From CAYPHA01 sp964410215 (lineage in GTDB: Bacteria; Calditrichota; Calditrichia; Calditrichales; CAYPHA01): DNA of 64,000 nucleotides. How positions within the stretch are numbered: position 1 is the stretch's first letter; each line of letters starts with the position of its first letter. Positions 25,275 to 35,900 of the stretch are shown piece after piece. A program made the translations under genes and the position numbers. Under the pieces are notes generated by a model. The model ran no database searches. It was not told the origin of the DNA and saw only the letters and a list, made by a program, of their open reading frames with translations. The stretch covers positions 1-64,000 of the forward strand of contig CAYPHA010000018.1 in NCBI GenBank assembly GCA_964410215.1, in the 5' to 3' direction.

Positions 25275-27475
25275 CGTCTTTTTCGCCTGCGTCTTTTCGT
25301 TTTGGGTTCCACGGGTTTTATATCAGCGGGTTCCATTTTATTATCACTGAGCACTTCCTGGAGGGAAAACTCCACTTCCTTTCGTTCCACGGTGACCGTG
25401 TCCACACGGACACGTACTTCATCACCCAGACGGATGATCTGTCCCGAATCCCGCCCGATTAGTGAATAGGATTTATCATCAAAAATATAAAAATCGTCGG
25501 TCAGACCGGACATGGCAATGAGTCCTTCGACAAAGGTCTCTTCAAGTTCAACAAAGATTCCGAAGGATGTCACGCCGGATACAAAACCCTTGAACACCTC
25601 ACCCAGGTATTTTTCGATATATTCCACCTGTTTGAGTTTTATCGATTCCCGTTCGGCTTCCATGGCCAGCCGTTCCATGCGTGTCGATTGCTCAGCGATC
25701 CCTTTAAGCTGTTTCTCTATACCGGATTGGGGTTTTGCAGATTCGGCGTAGTGTTTGAGGAGGCGATGCACGGTCAGATCGGGATAACGGCGGATGGGCG
25801 AGGTGAAATGGGTGTAGTCTTTGAATCCCAGTCCGAAATGCCCGATATTATTTTCCGAATAGACCGCTTTCATCATCGACCGCAGGGCCACTTCTTCGAT
25901 GATCAGTTCTTCCTTCGTGCCTTTGATGTCCTTCAGCAGTAGCTGAAAATATTTGGACGTTACCTGTTTCACGGGTTTGAAGGGAATCTTCAGAGCGCTG
26001 AGAAAATCGAAAAACTTTGCCATTTTTTCGCTGTCCGGTTTTTCGTGAATGCGATAGAGAAAGGGCAACGGTTTATTGGGATCCGGACTGATCTTTTTTA
26101 TATGACCTGCTACGGTCTGGTTGGCCATCAGCATGAATTCTTCCACCAGCCGGTGACTGTCCAGGCGATTCCGCGGAATGATTTCGACCGGCTTGCCCTT
26201 CTCATCGAGAACGAACCGCACCTCGGGGGTTTCAAAATCGATGCCACCGGTAGCGAAGCGTTTTTTTGTCAATTCCCTGCTCAGGGACATCATATCATCG
26301 ATGACCGGTTTGAAGGGGTCTTCCATTTTACCGTCGGCAATTTCCTGGACCTCTTCGTAATGGAAACGCCGCTTGCTGTGAATGACCGAAGGCGAGATGG
26401 TATAATCGATTACATCGAGGTTTTTATCGAGCTCCATCAAACAGGAAAAGGTCAGTCGGTCTTCATTCGGTTTCAGGCTGCACAGTTCATTGGACAGGTG
26501 TTCAGGCAGCATCGGGATGACACGGTCGACCAGGTAGACACTGGTTGCCCGGCTGAGCGCCTCTTTGTCGATGGTGCTGCCCGGAGTGACATAATGGCTG
26601 ACGTCGGCAATATGGACGCCGAGTACCGGATTCCCGTTTCCGTTCACTTCCAGGGAGACGGCGTCGTCAAAATCACGCGCGTCGACCGGATCGATGGTAA
26701 AACAGGTTAGATCGCGCAGATCGAGCCGGTCTTTTATGGTTTTTCCCGTGATTTTTGCAGGGATCTCTCGTGTATCGGTTTCAACAACAGAGGGAAACTT
26801 GATTTTTAAGTTGTATGAGTGGGCGACGGAAAGGATGTCGACACCGCGGTCACCGGGATTACCCAGCACCTCGATGATTGTTCCTTCCGGGTTGTGCTGG
26901 TCACTGGCCCAGCTTTCAAAGCGGATGAGCACTTTCTGGCCGTCCTCTGCGTTTCCCGTTTCATCCTTTGTCACGATGATATCGCGGTAGATTTTGCGGT
27001 CATCGGGGATGACATAGGCGTAATAATCGGTCTTTCGGAATGTTCCGACGATTTCCGTCCGGAAGCGGGTGATGACATTTTTTACAAAGCCTTCCAGCCG
27101 TTTACCGCGGGAGGCGGCATAAAGCTGAACCTCGACGATATCCCTGTCGAATGCAGTATTCAGGTTATTGCGGGCTACGAAAATATCCATATCCTGTCCG
27201 TCGACCATAACGAAACCATATCCTGCCCGTGTTGTACGCAGTTCGCCTGTCAGATGTTTTGCTTTTTTGGGAAAGGCGTATTGATGCTTGCGGACATGGA
27301 TGATTTCACCCGAAGATAAAAGGCCTTGCAGGGCCGCTTCGAAAATGTGATAATCTTTTTTATGGATGCCCAGCGTGCGGCTCATCAGTTTCCTTGGAAC
27401 CGGGACGCCCGGGGTCTCCTTGAGAATTTCGCGTATTTCGCGCTGGATACTTTTTACGGAACGTTTTTTCATCAT
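25271..27475 (-). CDS. rnr: Ribonuclease R
   Basis: 734 residues with the RNase R layout: an N-terminal winged-helix region, cold-shock domains (ELRTTRAGYGFVMVDGQDMDIFV), an RNB catalytic domain with the metal-binding DPVDARDFDDAV motif, and an S1 domain (GEVFKGFVSGVTSFGIFVELEETFVEGLI). It ends in a Lys/Arg-rich tail (KTKRRRRKRR). It is a 3'-to-5' exoribonuclease that degrades structured RNA. It sits between prmC and lptD, with 4-nt ATGA overlaps at both ends. Confidence 0.97.
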   Translation of the reverse strand: MMKKRSVKSIQREIREILKETPGVPVPRKLMSRTLGIHKKDYHIFEAALQGLLSSGEIIHVRKHQYAFPKKAKHLTGELRTTRAGYGFVMVDGQDMDIFVARNNLNTAFDRDIVEVQLYAASRGKRLEGFVKNVITRFRTEIVGTFRKTDYYAYVIPDDRKIYRDIIVTKDETGNAEDGQKVLIRFESWASDQHNPEGTIIEVLGNPGDRGVDILSVAHSYNLKIKFPSVVETDTREIPAKITGKTIKDRLDLRDLTCFTIDPVDARDFDDAVSLEVNGNGNPVLGVHIADVSHYVTPGSTIDKEALSRATSVYLVDRVIPMLPEHLSNELCSLKPNEDRLTFSCLMELDKNLDVIDYTISPSVIHSKRRFHYEEVQEIADGKMEDPFKPVIDDMMSLSRELTKKRFATGGIDFETPEVRFVLDEKGKPVEIIPRNRLDSHRLVEEFMLMANQTVAGHIKKISPDPNKPLPFLYRIHEKPDSEKMAKFFDFLSALKIPFKPVKQVTSKYFQLLLKDIKGTKEELIIEEVALRSMMKAVYSENNIGHFGLGFKDYTHFTSPIRRYPDLTVHRLLKHYAESAKPQSGIEKQLKGIAEQSTRMERLAMEAERESIKLKQVEYIEKYLGEVFKGFVSGVTSFGIFVELEETFVEGLIAMSGLTDDFYIFDDKSYSLIGRDSGQIIRLGDEVRVRVDTVTVERKEVEFSLQEVLSDNKMEPADIKPVEPKTKRRRRKRR

Positions 27476-28353
27476 TTTACCTTTATTTTAAGGATACGCG
27501 GGAGCTGGTTATAATCATTCAGGATTTCAACGGAGCTAAAACCAGCATCCCCGGCGATGGCGTCAATCGATCCGGCATTCGTTCCGCTCATCTCCATAAG
27601 TAGATGGCCGGCCTGCAGGGGGGAGCCCTGTCTGACCAGCGTAATAATTTGTTTGTAATAAGTCAAACCGTCCGATCGGTCTGTCAATGCCTCTGCCGGT
27701 TCGTGCTCCCGGATTTCTTCCGGCAGTTGTTGATACTCCGGGGCCGAAATATAGGGTGGGTTTGAGACAATCATATCAAACCGTGGATCTATCCGTTCCG
27801 GCCAGGGGGTGAAAATGTCATGTTTCACGAAAGTGATATCCTTTACCTGGTTCTGTTCTGCATTTTCTACGGCTTTCTGCAGACTTTGTTCACTGATATC
27901 GATGGCGGTGACATGAAGTGACGGAAACTGCTTTTTCAGACTTACGGCAATACAACCGCTTCCCGTACCGATATCGAGCAACCGGCCGGACTGCAGTCCG
28001 GCTGATTCGATCGTTTTCGCCGATTCTTCCACCAGCCGTTCTGTCTCCGGTCTTGGAATTAGGACACCGGGCCCCACTCTGAACGTCAGCCCCATGAAAT
28101 CGGTCTGACCGAGAATATACTGTAAGGGTTCCGAAGCCGCACGGCGTTTGACGACTTCGCGGAAGCGTTCCAGCTCTTCGGGCAGAACGGGTCTTTCAAA
28201 TGACACATAAAGCTGCACACGGCTGAGGTTGAGAACGTGACCCAGGAGCTGTTCCGCATTCAATCGCGGATTTTCCAGCTTTTTACCTTTGAAATAGCCG
28301 GAAGTCCGGTTAATGAGTTCAATAACAGTCAATGATTCCTGAGGGGTCATCAT
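27472..28353 (-). CDS. prmC: Peptide chain release factor N5-glutamine methyltransferase
   Basis: 293 residues. The helical N-terminal domain (LNAEQLLGHVLNLSRVQLYV) is followed by a Rossmann methyltransferase with RLLDIGTGSGCIAVSL for SAM binding and the catalytic NPPY in MIVSNPPYIS. It methylates the GGQ glutamine of release factors. It is the first gene of prmC-rnr-lptD; the operon ordering is unusual since prmC commonly follows prfA, which is not in the window. Confidence 0.95.
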   Translation of the reverse strand: MMTPQESLTVIELINRTSGYFKGKKLENPRLNAEQLLGHVLNLSRVQLYVSFERPVLPEELERFREVVKRRAASEPLQYILGQTDFMGLTFRVGPGVLIPRPETERLVEESAKTIESAGLQSGRLLDIGTGSGCIAVSLKKQFPSLHVTAIDISEQSLQKAVENAEQNQVKDITFVKHDIFTPWPERIDPRFDMIVSNPPYISAPEYQQLPEEIREHEPAEALTDRSDGLTYYKQIITLVRQGSPLQAGHLLMEMSGTNAGSIDAIAGDAGFSSVEILNDYNQLPRILKIKVK

Positions 28354-28440
28354 ATACTTCAGATTCCATTTTAATCAACTTATTAGTTTATTGTTGTAAG
28401 GGGAAAATAGCAACAGAAATTAATGCAGAAAAAAGGGAAG

Positions 28441-28466
28441 GAAAAAACGGCTCCGCAGAGCCGTTT
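28441..28466 (-). terminator. Rho-independent terminator after ferritin
   Basis: Nine-bp perfect stem AAACGGCTC (28445-28453) with GAGCCGTTT (28458-28466), loop CGCA, followed on the minus strand by TTTTTTC. It lies just after the ferritin stop at 28473. Confidence 0.9.
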
Positions 28467-28472
28467 ATCTTG

Positions 28473-28973
28473 TTATTCCTGTGGTTCCTGTCTTTCACCA
28501 AGTTTACTGTCCAGCATAAAAATGGCGGTTTTATTATCGCCGATTTTGTTAATCTGGTTAATGATGTCGCTGGCCGATTTCTCTTCTTCCACCTGTTCCT
28601 GGATGAACCACTGTAATTCCACCTGGGACGGGTAGTCATTTTCCTGTAAGGCCAGTTCATAGAGATCATGAATGCTCTTCGTGACCAGTTTTTCGTGTTC
28701 CAGTACTTTTTCGAACACTTCCTTGTAGCCGGAAAAATCCGTTTCCGGCTGGTCGATTGCCTGAAGAATGACACGGCCGCCGCGATCGAAGACGAAATTA
28801 TACAACCGCATGGCATGCTGACGCTCTTCCGCTGCCTGCATCATCAGGAATTGTGCCATGCCGGGCAGGTCGATCGATTCACAGTAGGCGGACATGGACA
28901 TATACAAATATTCGGAATACAATTCTTTCCGGATCTGATCATTCAATGCAGCTTCCATTTTTTCACTTAACAT
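28473..28973 (-). CDS. Bacterial ferritin
   Basis: 166 residues, the size of FtnA-type non-haem ferritins that oxidise and store iron in a 24-mer. Ferroxidase ligands are visible in ELYSEYLYMSMSAYCES and AAEERQHAMRLYNF, and in a later EEEKSASDIINQI. The ATG at 28973 is chosen because GGAGG lies 8 nt upstream. An in-frame ATG five codons earlier (28988) overlaps that site and would leave no Shine-Dalgarno of its own. A 14-bp inverted repeat (29040-29074) precedes the gene and may control it. It ends with a strong terminator. Confidence 0.93.
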   Translation of the reverse strand: MLSEKMEAALNDQIRKELYSEYLYMSMSAYCESIDLPGMAQFLMMQAAEERQHAMRLYNFVFDRGGRVILQAIDQPETDFSGYKEVFEKVLEHEKLVTKSIHDLYELALQENDYPSQVELQWFIQEQVEEEKSASDIINQINKIGDNKTAIFMLDSKLGERQEPQE

Positions 28974-29039
28974 ACGGTAATCCTCCATTTTTCGTGTTTA
29001 TACATTTAAAATAATGCGACAATTTATTAAACTTCATAT

Positions 29040-29074
29040 AAAACTAAAAATAAATAAGAATTATTTTTAGTTTT
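29040..29074. promoter_or_regulatory. 14-bp perfect inverted repeat in ferritin/lgt divergent region
   Basis: AAAACTAAAAATAA (29040-29053) and TTATTTTTAGTTTT (29061-29074) are exact reverse complements around a 7-bp centre. It lies 67-101 bp upstream of the ferritin ATG and 111 bp before lgt. A nested AAATAA-GAA-TTATTT is loosely like an iron-box. It is a plausible operator; a terminator-like role is less likely as no gene runs into it. Confidence 0.45.
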
Positions 29075-29184
29075 TTAACATTTTGAATGTAACTTTAAAA
29101 AAAATTACAGAAAAAAATAAAACGAAATGCATTCCCGGTAATGTAATAATAATGTAATTAACCAGGAGCAAAGGAAAGGTTATA

Positions 29185-29973
29185 ATGGTTGAATGGAGTG
29201 TAAGTCCCGAAATATTCAGTATTGGATTTATATCAATCCGCTGGTACAGTCTCATGTTCATGCTGTCTTTCTTAATAGGGATTTTTATTTTTAAATGGAT
29301 CTACAAAATTGAGAACAAACCCGAACGGGATCTGGATGAACTGCTTTTATATATGCTTGTCGCGACGATAGTCGGTGCCCGGCTTGGTCATTGCCTGTTT
29401 TATGATCCCGGCTATTACCTGAGTAACCCCGTTAAAATCCTCAAAGTGTGGGAAGGCGGGCTGGCCAGTCACGGGGCGGCGATTGGTATCCTGCTGGCAT
29501 TGTATATATTCACAAGCCTTAAAAAAAATTATTCATACCTGTGGTTGGTGGACAGAATCGTCATCACTGTTGCCCTCGCCGGATTTTTTATCCGTCTGGG
29601 CAACCTGTTCAACTCGGAAATTCTGGGAAAGCCGGCCGAGCTGCCCTGGTCGTTTATTTTTACCCGGGTTGATAATATTCCGCGTCACCCAACCCAGCTT
29701 TATGAAGCGTTTGCCTATCTGATTATCTTTTATATATTGTTTTCGATTTACAAAAAGAAAAAAGCGGCGACAGAGCATGGGCTGTTACTGGGCCTTTTTC
29801 TGATCGGAATATTCGGTTTCCGGATAGTCGTTGAATTTTTTAAGGAAAATCAATCTGCCTTTGAGGCGGGTATGCTGCTCAATATGGGCCAGCTTCTCAG
29901 TATCCCGCTGGTCATTATCGGCATTATCCTGGTAGCCCGAAAACGTCCTCCGGCTGCAGTGGGGCATAAATAG
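29185..29973 (+). CDS. lgt: Prolipoprotein diacylglyceryl transferase
   Basis: 262 residues with seven hydrophobic helices. Conserved Lgt segments include SIRWYSLMFMLSFLIG, GARLGHCLFYDPGYY, WEGGLASHGAAIG (the catalytic HGG-like loop), GFFIRLGNLFNSEILG, RHPTQLYEA and RIVVEFFKENQ. It transfers diacylglycerol to the cysteine of prolipoproteins in the inner membrane, the first step in making lipoproteins such as the YncE-like one at 59614. The ATG is preceded by AAAGGAAAGG. Confidence 0.96.
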   Translation: MVEWSVSPEIFSIGFISIRWYSLMFMLSFLIGIFIFKWIYKIENKPERDLDELLLYMLVATIVGARLGHCLFYDPGYYLSNPVKILKVWEGGLASHGAAIGILLALYIFTSLKKNYSYLWLVDRIVITVALAGFFIRLGNLFNSEILGKPAELPWSFIFTRVDNIPRHPTQLYEAFAYLIIFYILFSIYKKKKAATEHGLLLGLFLIGIFGFRIVVEFFKENQSAFEAGMLLNMGQLLSIPLVIIGIILVARKRPPAAVGHK

Positions 29974-30031
29974 CCTGTCAGCCGGTCACCTTAGTTGTTA
30001 TTTCATTTTACAATCCATTCAGGAGCATCCT

Positions 30032-31270
30032 ATGAAACTGGAAACAATCCGGCAATTTTTTTCGGAATATACCCTGTTAACAGGGGTGCTGGAATTTCTG
30101 GGTATATTGCTCATTGCCTTCGTCGCGCATCTCATTGTACGTAAGTATCTTTTGGGTATGCTCGAGAAGCTTATCAGGCGCAGCAAAACACACATAGATG
30201 ATTACCTGATCGAGAGTAAGATGCTGAGGCGTCTTATTTTACTCATACCTCTAATAATTATGAACGCTTCGGTTTCGTTTCTTCGGCTTCCTGAAACGGT
30301 TGCAATCGGAATCTCGATGATTATTGAAATAATCATCATTATTGTTATCCTTTTGAGTATCACCTCATTTTTCAATGCAATTAATCGCTATTATGAAACG
30401 CTTTTAATCTCACGGGAGCGGCCGATAAAAGGATATCTGCAGGTCGCCAACATTGTCATTTTTTTTATTGGCCTGATTTTTATCGTCGGAATGATTACAG
30501 ATAAATCACCATGGGCGATCCTCACCGGCGTAGGTGCCCTGACGGCGGTCCTTTTATTGATTTTCAGAGATACGATTCTAGCTTTTGTTGCCGGTATACA
30601 GATAACGGCCTATGATCTCATTCACCGGGGGGACTGGATTGATGTACCGCAATATGGTGCCGACGGCGATGTTATCGATATTGCCCTGCATACGGTTTCG
30701 GTTCAGAACTGGGACAAGACCATCACGGTGATTCCGACGCATAAGCTGACGGAAGGCGGATTCAAGAACTGGCGGGGTATGCAGCAAAGCGGCGGACGCC
30801 GGATCAAACGGTCCATTAATATCGATCTCAGCAGTATCCGGTTCTGTGACAGGAATATGGTTGAACGATTCCGGGAAATCCGCCTGATAACAGAATATGT
30901 CGATCGAAAAATCGAGGAACTGGAGCGATACAACCGGGAGCATGGTTTTGATGATAAACTGCCTATAAACGGTCGCCGCATGACCAATATCGGTACGTTC
31001 CGGGCCTACGCAGAGCGTTATCTGTCGAATCACCCGCTTGTACGCCAGGATTTAACACGCATGGTCCGCCAGTTGAAGCCGGAGCCAACCGGTCTGCCGA
31101 TCGAGATATACGCCTTTGCCAATGACACAGACTGGGTGCGCTATGAAGCCATTCAGTCCGATATCTTTGATCATCTCCTGGCGGTGATTCCCCAGTTTGA
31201 TCTAAGGGTATTCCAGAGTCCGGCGGGCGGAGATATAAAAGAAATAGCGACATTTATCAAAGCGAATTAA
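30032..31270 (+). CDS. MscS-family mechanosensitive channel, YbdG-like
   Basis: 412 residues. Several N-terminal membrane helices precede the pore-lining region and the MscS beta-domain: GALTAVLLLIFRDTILAFVAGIQITAYDLIHRGDWIDVPQYGADGDVIDIALHTVSVQNWDKTITVIPTHKL. The long loop rich in Asn/Arg and the VQNWDKT segment resemble YbdG of E. coli, involved in mild osmotic stress. AGGAG lies 8 nt before the ATG. It follows lgt by 58 nt and may be co-transcribed. Confidence 0.92.
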   Translation: MKLETIRQFFSEYTLLTGVLEFLGILLIAFVAHLIVRKYLLGMLEKLIRRSKTHIDDYLIESKMLRRLILLIPLIIMNASVSFLRLPETVAIGISMIIEIIIIIVILLSITSFFNAINRYYETLLISRERPIKGYLQVANIVIFFIGLIFIVGMITDKSPWAILTGVGALTAVLLLIFRDTILAFVAGIQITAYDLIHRGDWIDVPQYGADGDVIDIALHTVSVQNWDKTITVIPTHKLTEGGFKNWRGMQQSGGRRIKRSINIDLSSIRFCDRNMVERFREIRLITEYVDRKIEELERYNREHGFDDKLPINGRRMTNIGTFRAYAERYLSNHPLVRQDLTRMVRQLKPEPTGLPIEIYAFANDTDWVRYEAIQSDIFDHLLAVIPQFDLRVFQSPAGGDIKEIATFIKAN

Positions 31271-31301
31271 TGCCCCACGTCCTAACATTATTCTAACAGT
31301 A

Positions 31302-31317
31302 TTGTAATACATTACAA
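31302..31317. promoter_or_regulatory. Perfect 16-bp palindrome TTGTAATACATTACAA
   Basis: TTGTAAT and ATTACAA flank a two-base AC centre, giving dyad symmetry of a helix-turn-helix dimer site. It lies 62 bp upstream of the MFS gene start, in the only sizeable space between it and the MscS gene. No matching regulator gene is adjacent. Confidence 0.5.
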
Positions 31318-31378
31318 ATCATTTACCTATACACTATCAGAATAAACTGATCCGTCGATTCCGCCCGAGGTATTCTTG

Positions 31379-32710
31379 ATGAGAATAGGTAAGATGATGA
31401 GGACAAAAGTACATGACCGGCTTCAGAATTCCGGACACGTTACATTCTCTCTGTATGCGATAGCAGCCGCATTCATCACCTATTTTTCCATGTATGCGTT
31501 TCGCAAACCCTTCGCAGCAGGTATCTATGAAGGATACGCGTTATGGGGTATCGATTACAAGATTCTGGCCATTACCGTCCAACTCATCGGTTATACTCTT
31601 TCAAAATTTATGGGAATCAAGGTTGTCTCCGAATTGAATGCCTTATACCGGGTGAAGAGTATCCTGGTGTTGATGAGCATAGCCTGGGTCGCTCTTTTAT
31701 TCTTTGCCATCACACCCCGGCCGTATAATGTATTTTTCCTTTTCCTTAACGGTGTTCCGCTGGGGATGATCTGGGGCGTTGTATTCAGTTTCCTGGAGGG
31801 GCGTCGTTTTACGGAGCTCCTGGGGGCCGGGATGGCATCGAGTTTCATCGTTTCCTCGGGCATCGTTAAGGCGAGTGGACGGGCGCTGGTTTATTCACAG
31901 GGTGTTTCTGAATTCTGGATGCCATTTTTAACCGGATTGATGTACCTGCCGGCACTGCTCCTGGGTATTTTTATGTTAAGTGCAATACCGGCGCCGTCCG
32001 AAGACGATGAAAAGCACCGGACGAAACGCATTCCCATGGACGCCAGTGCACGCAAACAGTTTTTTTCCCGGTTTGCGCTGGGCATTACACTGACGGTTAC
32101 CATTTATATCTTCCTGACCATTTTCCGGGATATTCGTGATAATTTTGCCGTTGAAATCTGGAGTGCGATCGGTTATGCCGATGCACCCCATATCCTGGCT
32201 ACAGCGGAAATTCCCATAGCCATAGCGGTTCTGATGATCATTGCCATGATGATATATATAAAAAATAACCGTGTGGCCTTTTACCTGAATCAGTTCATTA
32301 TTATCATCGCCGGTATTCTGTTGCTGGTTACTACATTTCTGTATGTTACTTTTGATATCAATCCGGTCATCTGGATGATTCTAAACGGTTTCAGTATGTA
32401 TCTGGCGTACATTGCATTTCATACGTTCCTGTTTGAACGGTGGATTGCCCTGTTTCGCTATAAAAGTAATATTGGATTCCTGATGTATATCGCCGATGCT
32501 TTCGGTTATACCGGCAGTATTGGTGTGTTGTTTGCAAAAAACTATACGCAGATTGAAATCAGCTGGCTCTCACTGTTTATAAATCTCGCCTATATAACGG
32601 GTTTCGTTACACTGGTTCTCGGTGTGGGCAGTCTGTTTTATTTCTATTACAAAGAAAAACGGGATGTGCGTTCGGAAGCGACGCTCGAGCTGAATTTCTC
32701 CGAGGCATGA
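31379..32710 (+). CDS. MFS-type transporter, DUF5690 family
   Basis: 443 residues, about 12 membrane helices. The N-terminal FITYFSMYAFRKPFAAGIYEG and GYTLSKFMGIKVVSEL segments are typical of the DUF5690 branch of major facilitator proteins found in FCB bacteria. The second, central half contains IFRDIRDNFAVEIW. The substrate is unknown. The ATG at 31379 has GAGGT 8 nt upstream; a TTG one codon earlier is less likely. A perfect palindrome upstream suggests dedicated regulation. The 284 nt after it (32711-32994) holds only a weak hairpin (GTTGGGGT with ACCCCAAC) and no gene. Confidence 0.88.
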   Translation: MRIGKMMRTKVHDRLQNSGHVTFSLYAIAAAFITYFSMYAFRKPFAAGIYEGYALWGIDYKILAITVQLIGYTLSKFMGIKVVSELNALYRVKSILVLMSIAWVALLFFAITPRPYNVFFLFLNGVPLGMIWGVVFSFLEGRRFTELLGAGMASSFIVSSGIVKASGRALVYSQGVSEFWMPFLTGLMYLPALLLGIFMLSAIPAPSEDDEKHRTKRIPMDASARKQFFSRFALGITLTVTIYIFLTIFRDIRDNFAVEIWSAIGYADAPHILATAEIPIAIAVLMIIAMMIYIKNNRVAFYLNQFIIIIAGILLLVTTFLYVTFDINPVIWMILNGFSMYLAYIAFHTFLFERWIALFRYKSNIGFLMYIADAFGYTGSIGVLFAKNYTQIEISWLSLFINLAYITGFVTLVLGVGSLFYFYYKEKRDVRSEATLELNFSEA

Positions 32711-32994
32711 ACATGAAATATATCGTCCAGCCGCGTATTAAAATATTGCCTTCTCCCTGAAATCGTAGTTGGGGTCCGGGCCTCGATCCTTGAATGCATC
32801 CCAAACCCCAACAAAAATTTATGGAATTAATTCTTCCGTATTTTCTGGCATTTCAAATACTAAGCATGACATCTACATTATATTTCGTCCAAAGAGAACC
32901 AGACATTAATAAAACATGCTATAGTTTAGATTTTGGCTATTTTTCTGCCAGCTTCAATAAATGCTGAAAACAACCGTAATAAATCCATAAATGT

Positions 32995-35900
32995 CTATCG
33001 GACTAACAGCATTCTGTTGACCAGACGACGCTGTGCATTTTTCAATTCGTAATAATAAAATCCCGATGCCACGCGATTCCCCTGCATATTGGTGCCGTCC
33101 CAGGTTACGTTGTGAACGTGGCCCGGCTCGTAAATCTGATTGTCCAATAAGCGGGTAATCCTTTTGCCCAGACTGTTATAAATGGTCAGCGTTACCGGTG
33201 CCGGCCGGTCGACGGTGAATTGTATCGTTGTCTGGGGATTGAACGGATTCGGGTAATTGCCGATCAGCTCCAGACGGGTTGGTAAGGTTTTCTCTCTCGC
33301 GATACCGGAAATAGTATTCGTGACGGCAACGTCATCGATGGCCCAGCCCCAGCCGTTGACAAAAGCGTCTGCAAGCAGTTTGAATCGTATATAGATGTTC
33401 GTATCCGTTGCAAACAAAGAGGCAAGGTCAATTTCCTGTGTAACCATCATCGACTCACCACCACTCTGTTCCGCGTTGTATGCCTGCAGCCAGACCGAAT
33501 TGAAACGGGCATCATATGGTTCTGACAGGACCTCCCATGTGTCGCCGTCTGAACTGCCTTCGATGGCCACATAATCCCACATTTCCTCCTGCGGGTAGAA
33601 TGCGCCTTCCTCACCGGGCTCGACAATGGCAACGTCCCGGTAGTGGAGCATGGTACCTTCCTGTATGGTTATGGGTATGCCCATATACATATATAAGGTT
33701 GTCGCATCCGGATAAGGGTGGGGTGACTGCAGGATATTTGTCGAAAAGCTCTCCTGGGCACCAATTGTGAAATCGCCGTAAAATGAATTGCTGGTACTGT
33801 CGAAATCCTCTGTCAGAGTGGATTCCGGGTTGTATATGGAAAGCGTTTTTTCATCGCTTAAAGCTGTTTGTTCATCCAGGTAGGAATATGCCTGTACCCG
33901 GATCTCTTCCGGAGGGTTCGTTTGATAGACGCTGAAGGTGTCAACCCCGTTGTTCAGAGAAAGCAAACGGTCGGTCGGCCGGCCATCGATGTAGATCCAG
34001 ACGGAATCATAATAAGAACGGGTGGAGAAGCGTATTTTCAACATGCCTGTATTCGGATCGGGGACAGTCAGATCCTGCAGGGCAGGTTCGCGTAAAGGGG
34101 TGATTATTTCTTCCCGGTACACGCTCCAGATACCCCGGCCGTGTGTGGCGGCCACAATGTCATTGCCGACAATTTTCAGACGGCGGATGGCTACGGCCGG
34201 AATGCCGTTATCCGCGTAAGTCCAGCTGTTGCCTTCATCGTAGGAAATAAACAGGCCAAGGTCGGTGCCGATCCAGATTTCGCTGCTGTCAAATGGCATA
34301 ACCAGAAGCGTATGAACAGGTATATCAGGGAGGTTGTTGGTCAGGTTTTCCCAGGTCTGCCCCAGGTCACGGGTGCAATATATTTTCCCGCTTCCGGATA
34401 CGCCCAGCGTGATAAACGCTGTACTGTCTTCATTGGGATGAGTATTAATTCCGGCAAGATAGGCATGCGTGGAACCGATCATCTGGGGAATCAGGGAAAA
34501 ATTCAATCCGCCGTCGGTCGATACATTCAGGTAACGCGTTGTGCTTCCGGTCCAGACGACATCGGGATTGCTTTTTGACGCCGCAATCCGGACCACGGAA
34601 TACCCGTTATAATCTGCGGATACCGGATTCCATTGATCACCGGAATTATCTGTCCAGTAAAATGTATCGTCGTCGCCTGCTGAATAAAGCCGTGTTGAAT
34701 TTTCGGGATCCATTTCCAGCGGGGTGTGAAAAATGCTGCTTTCGGGAAGACCGTTGGCAATTTCCGTGAAATTATCACCGCCGTCACTGGAACGGTATAC
34801 CCGCGAGTAATACAGCGTACCATAAACGATATCCGCGTTGTTTTTATCCCAGGCACAGTCAAAACCGTCTCCGCCGATTTCCCGCGTCCAGTCCGAATCA
34901 GACTGCGGATCGACCGGCGAACGGTTGGTGCCGTTATCCTGCGTCCCCCCGATAAACTGAGCGCGACCGGGGTGTTTGTCGGCGTCATAATATTGCGTCA
35001 CATTGAAGTCGTTATTGAGTTCTATCCAGCTCTGTCCGCGGTCACCGGAATAGTGGATCCCGCCGTCATTAGCAGCGATGATGGAGAAATTATTTGCACC
35101 GTTGGGCAGTGTGACAAGGTAGTGCTGGTCGGCATGCACGTAAGGATATCCGGCACCGCTGTACCAGTGTGTCAGTTTCGTGGCGGACATGCTTTGTCCA
35201 CTAATCTGCACGCGGTACAGATCGATACCTCCGACGAAGATAATATCCGGATTGAGGGGACTGACAACCAGTGCATTGTCATACCAGCCCTGACCGCCGA
35301 GCCAGTTGGTCGCATTGCCATAGTCTGTCCAGGTTTCACCGGCGTCGCCCGAGCGGAAAAAACCCAGAAGGCCGGCATTGGCATTGACCGGCGATGCATA
35401 GAGGATACTCGTATCCGCTTCCGATATGGCTATTTCGATTCGTCCATGATCGGCAATCTCTTCGCTGACATAACGCCAGGTCTGCCCGGCATCGGTCGAT
35501 TTATAAATCCCGCCATTGTAGGTGCCGGTATCATATCCGCCGTCAACGGCGATAAACTGCGTGCTGAAATTCAGCGGATTGGCAATAATCTGCTGGACAC
35601 GAAGACCCTGATTAAACACTTCGTCCCAGTCGGTGCCGCCGTTTTCGGACCGGTACAATCCCGTGTTGGTGGCCGCGAGCACAAGATTTGGATTCAGCGG
35701 ATCGACGATGACGCGGTTGACATAACGGAAATTATAATTGGATGCGGTAGAAGGGAGCTGCTGCCAGGTTTCACCTTCATCGACGGATTTAAAAAGACCA
35801 TCCCCGATAATGGCATCACCATTGTAAAATCCTTCACCGGTGCCGGCATAGAGAACGGACGGGACGGAAGTGCACAGGGCCAGGGTTGTGGCGGAAAGTA

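Noticed and set aside
26045..26710. A 221-codon open frame on the plus strand
   Set aside because: It is the opposite strand of the RNase R catalytic domain.
32768..32812. Hairpin GTTGGGGT with ACCCCAAC after the DUF5690 gene
   Set aside because: The 8-bp stem has a 29-nt loop and no T-run, too weak to call a terminator.
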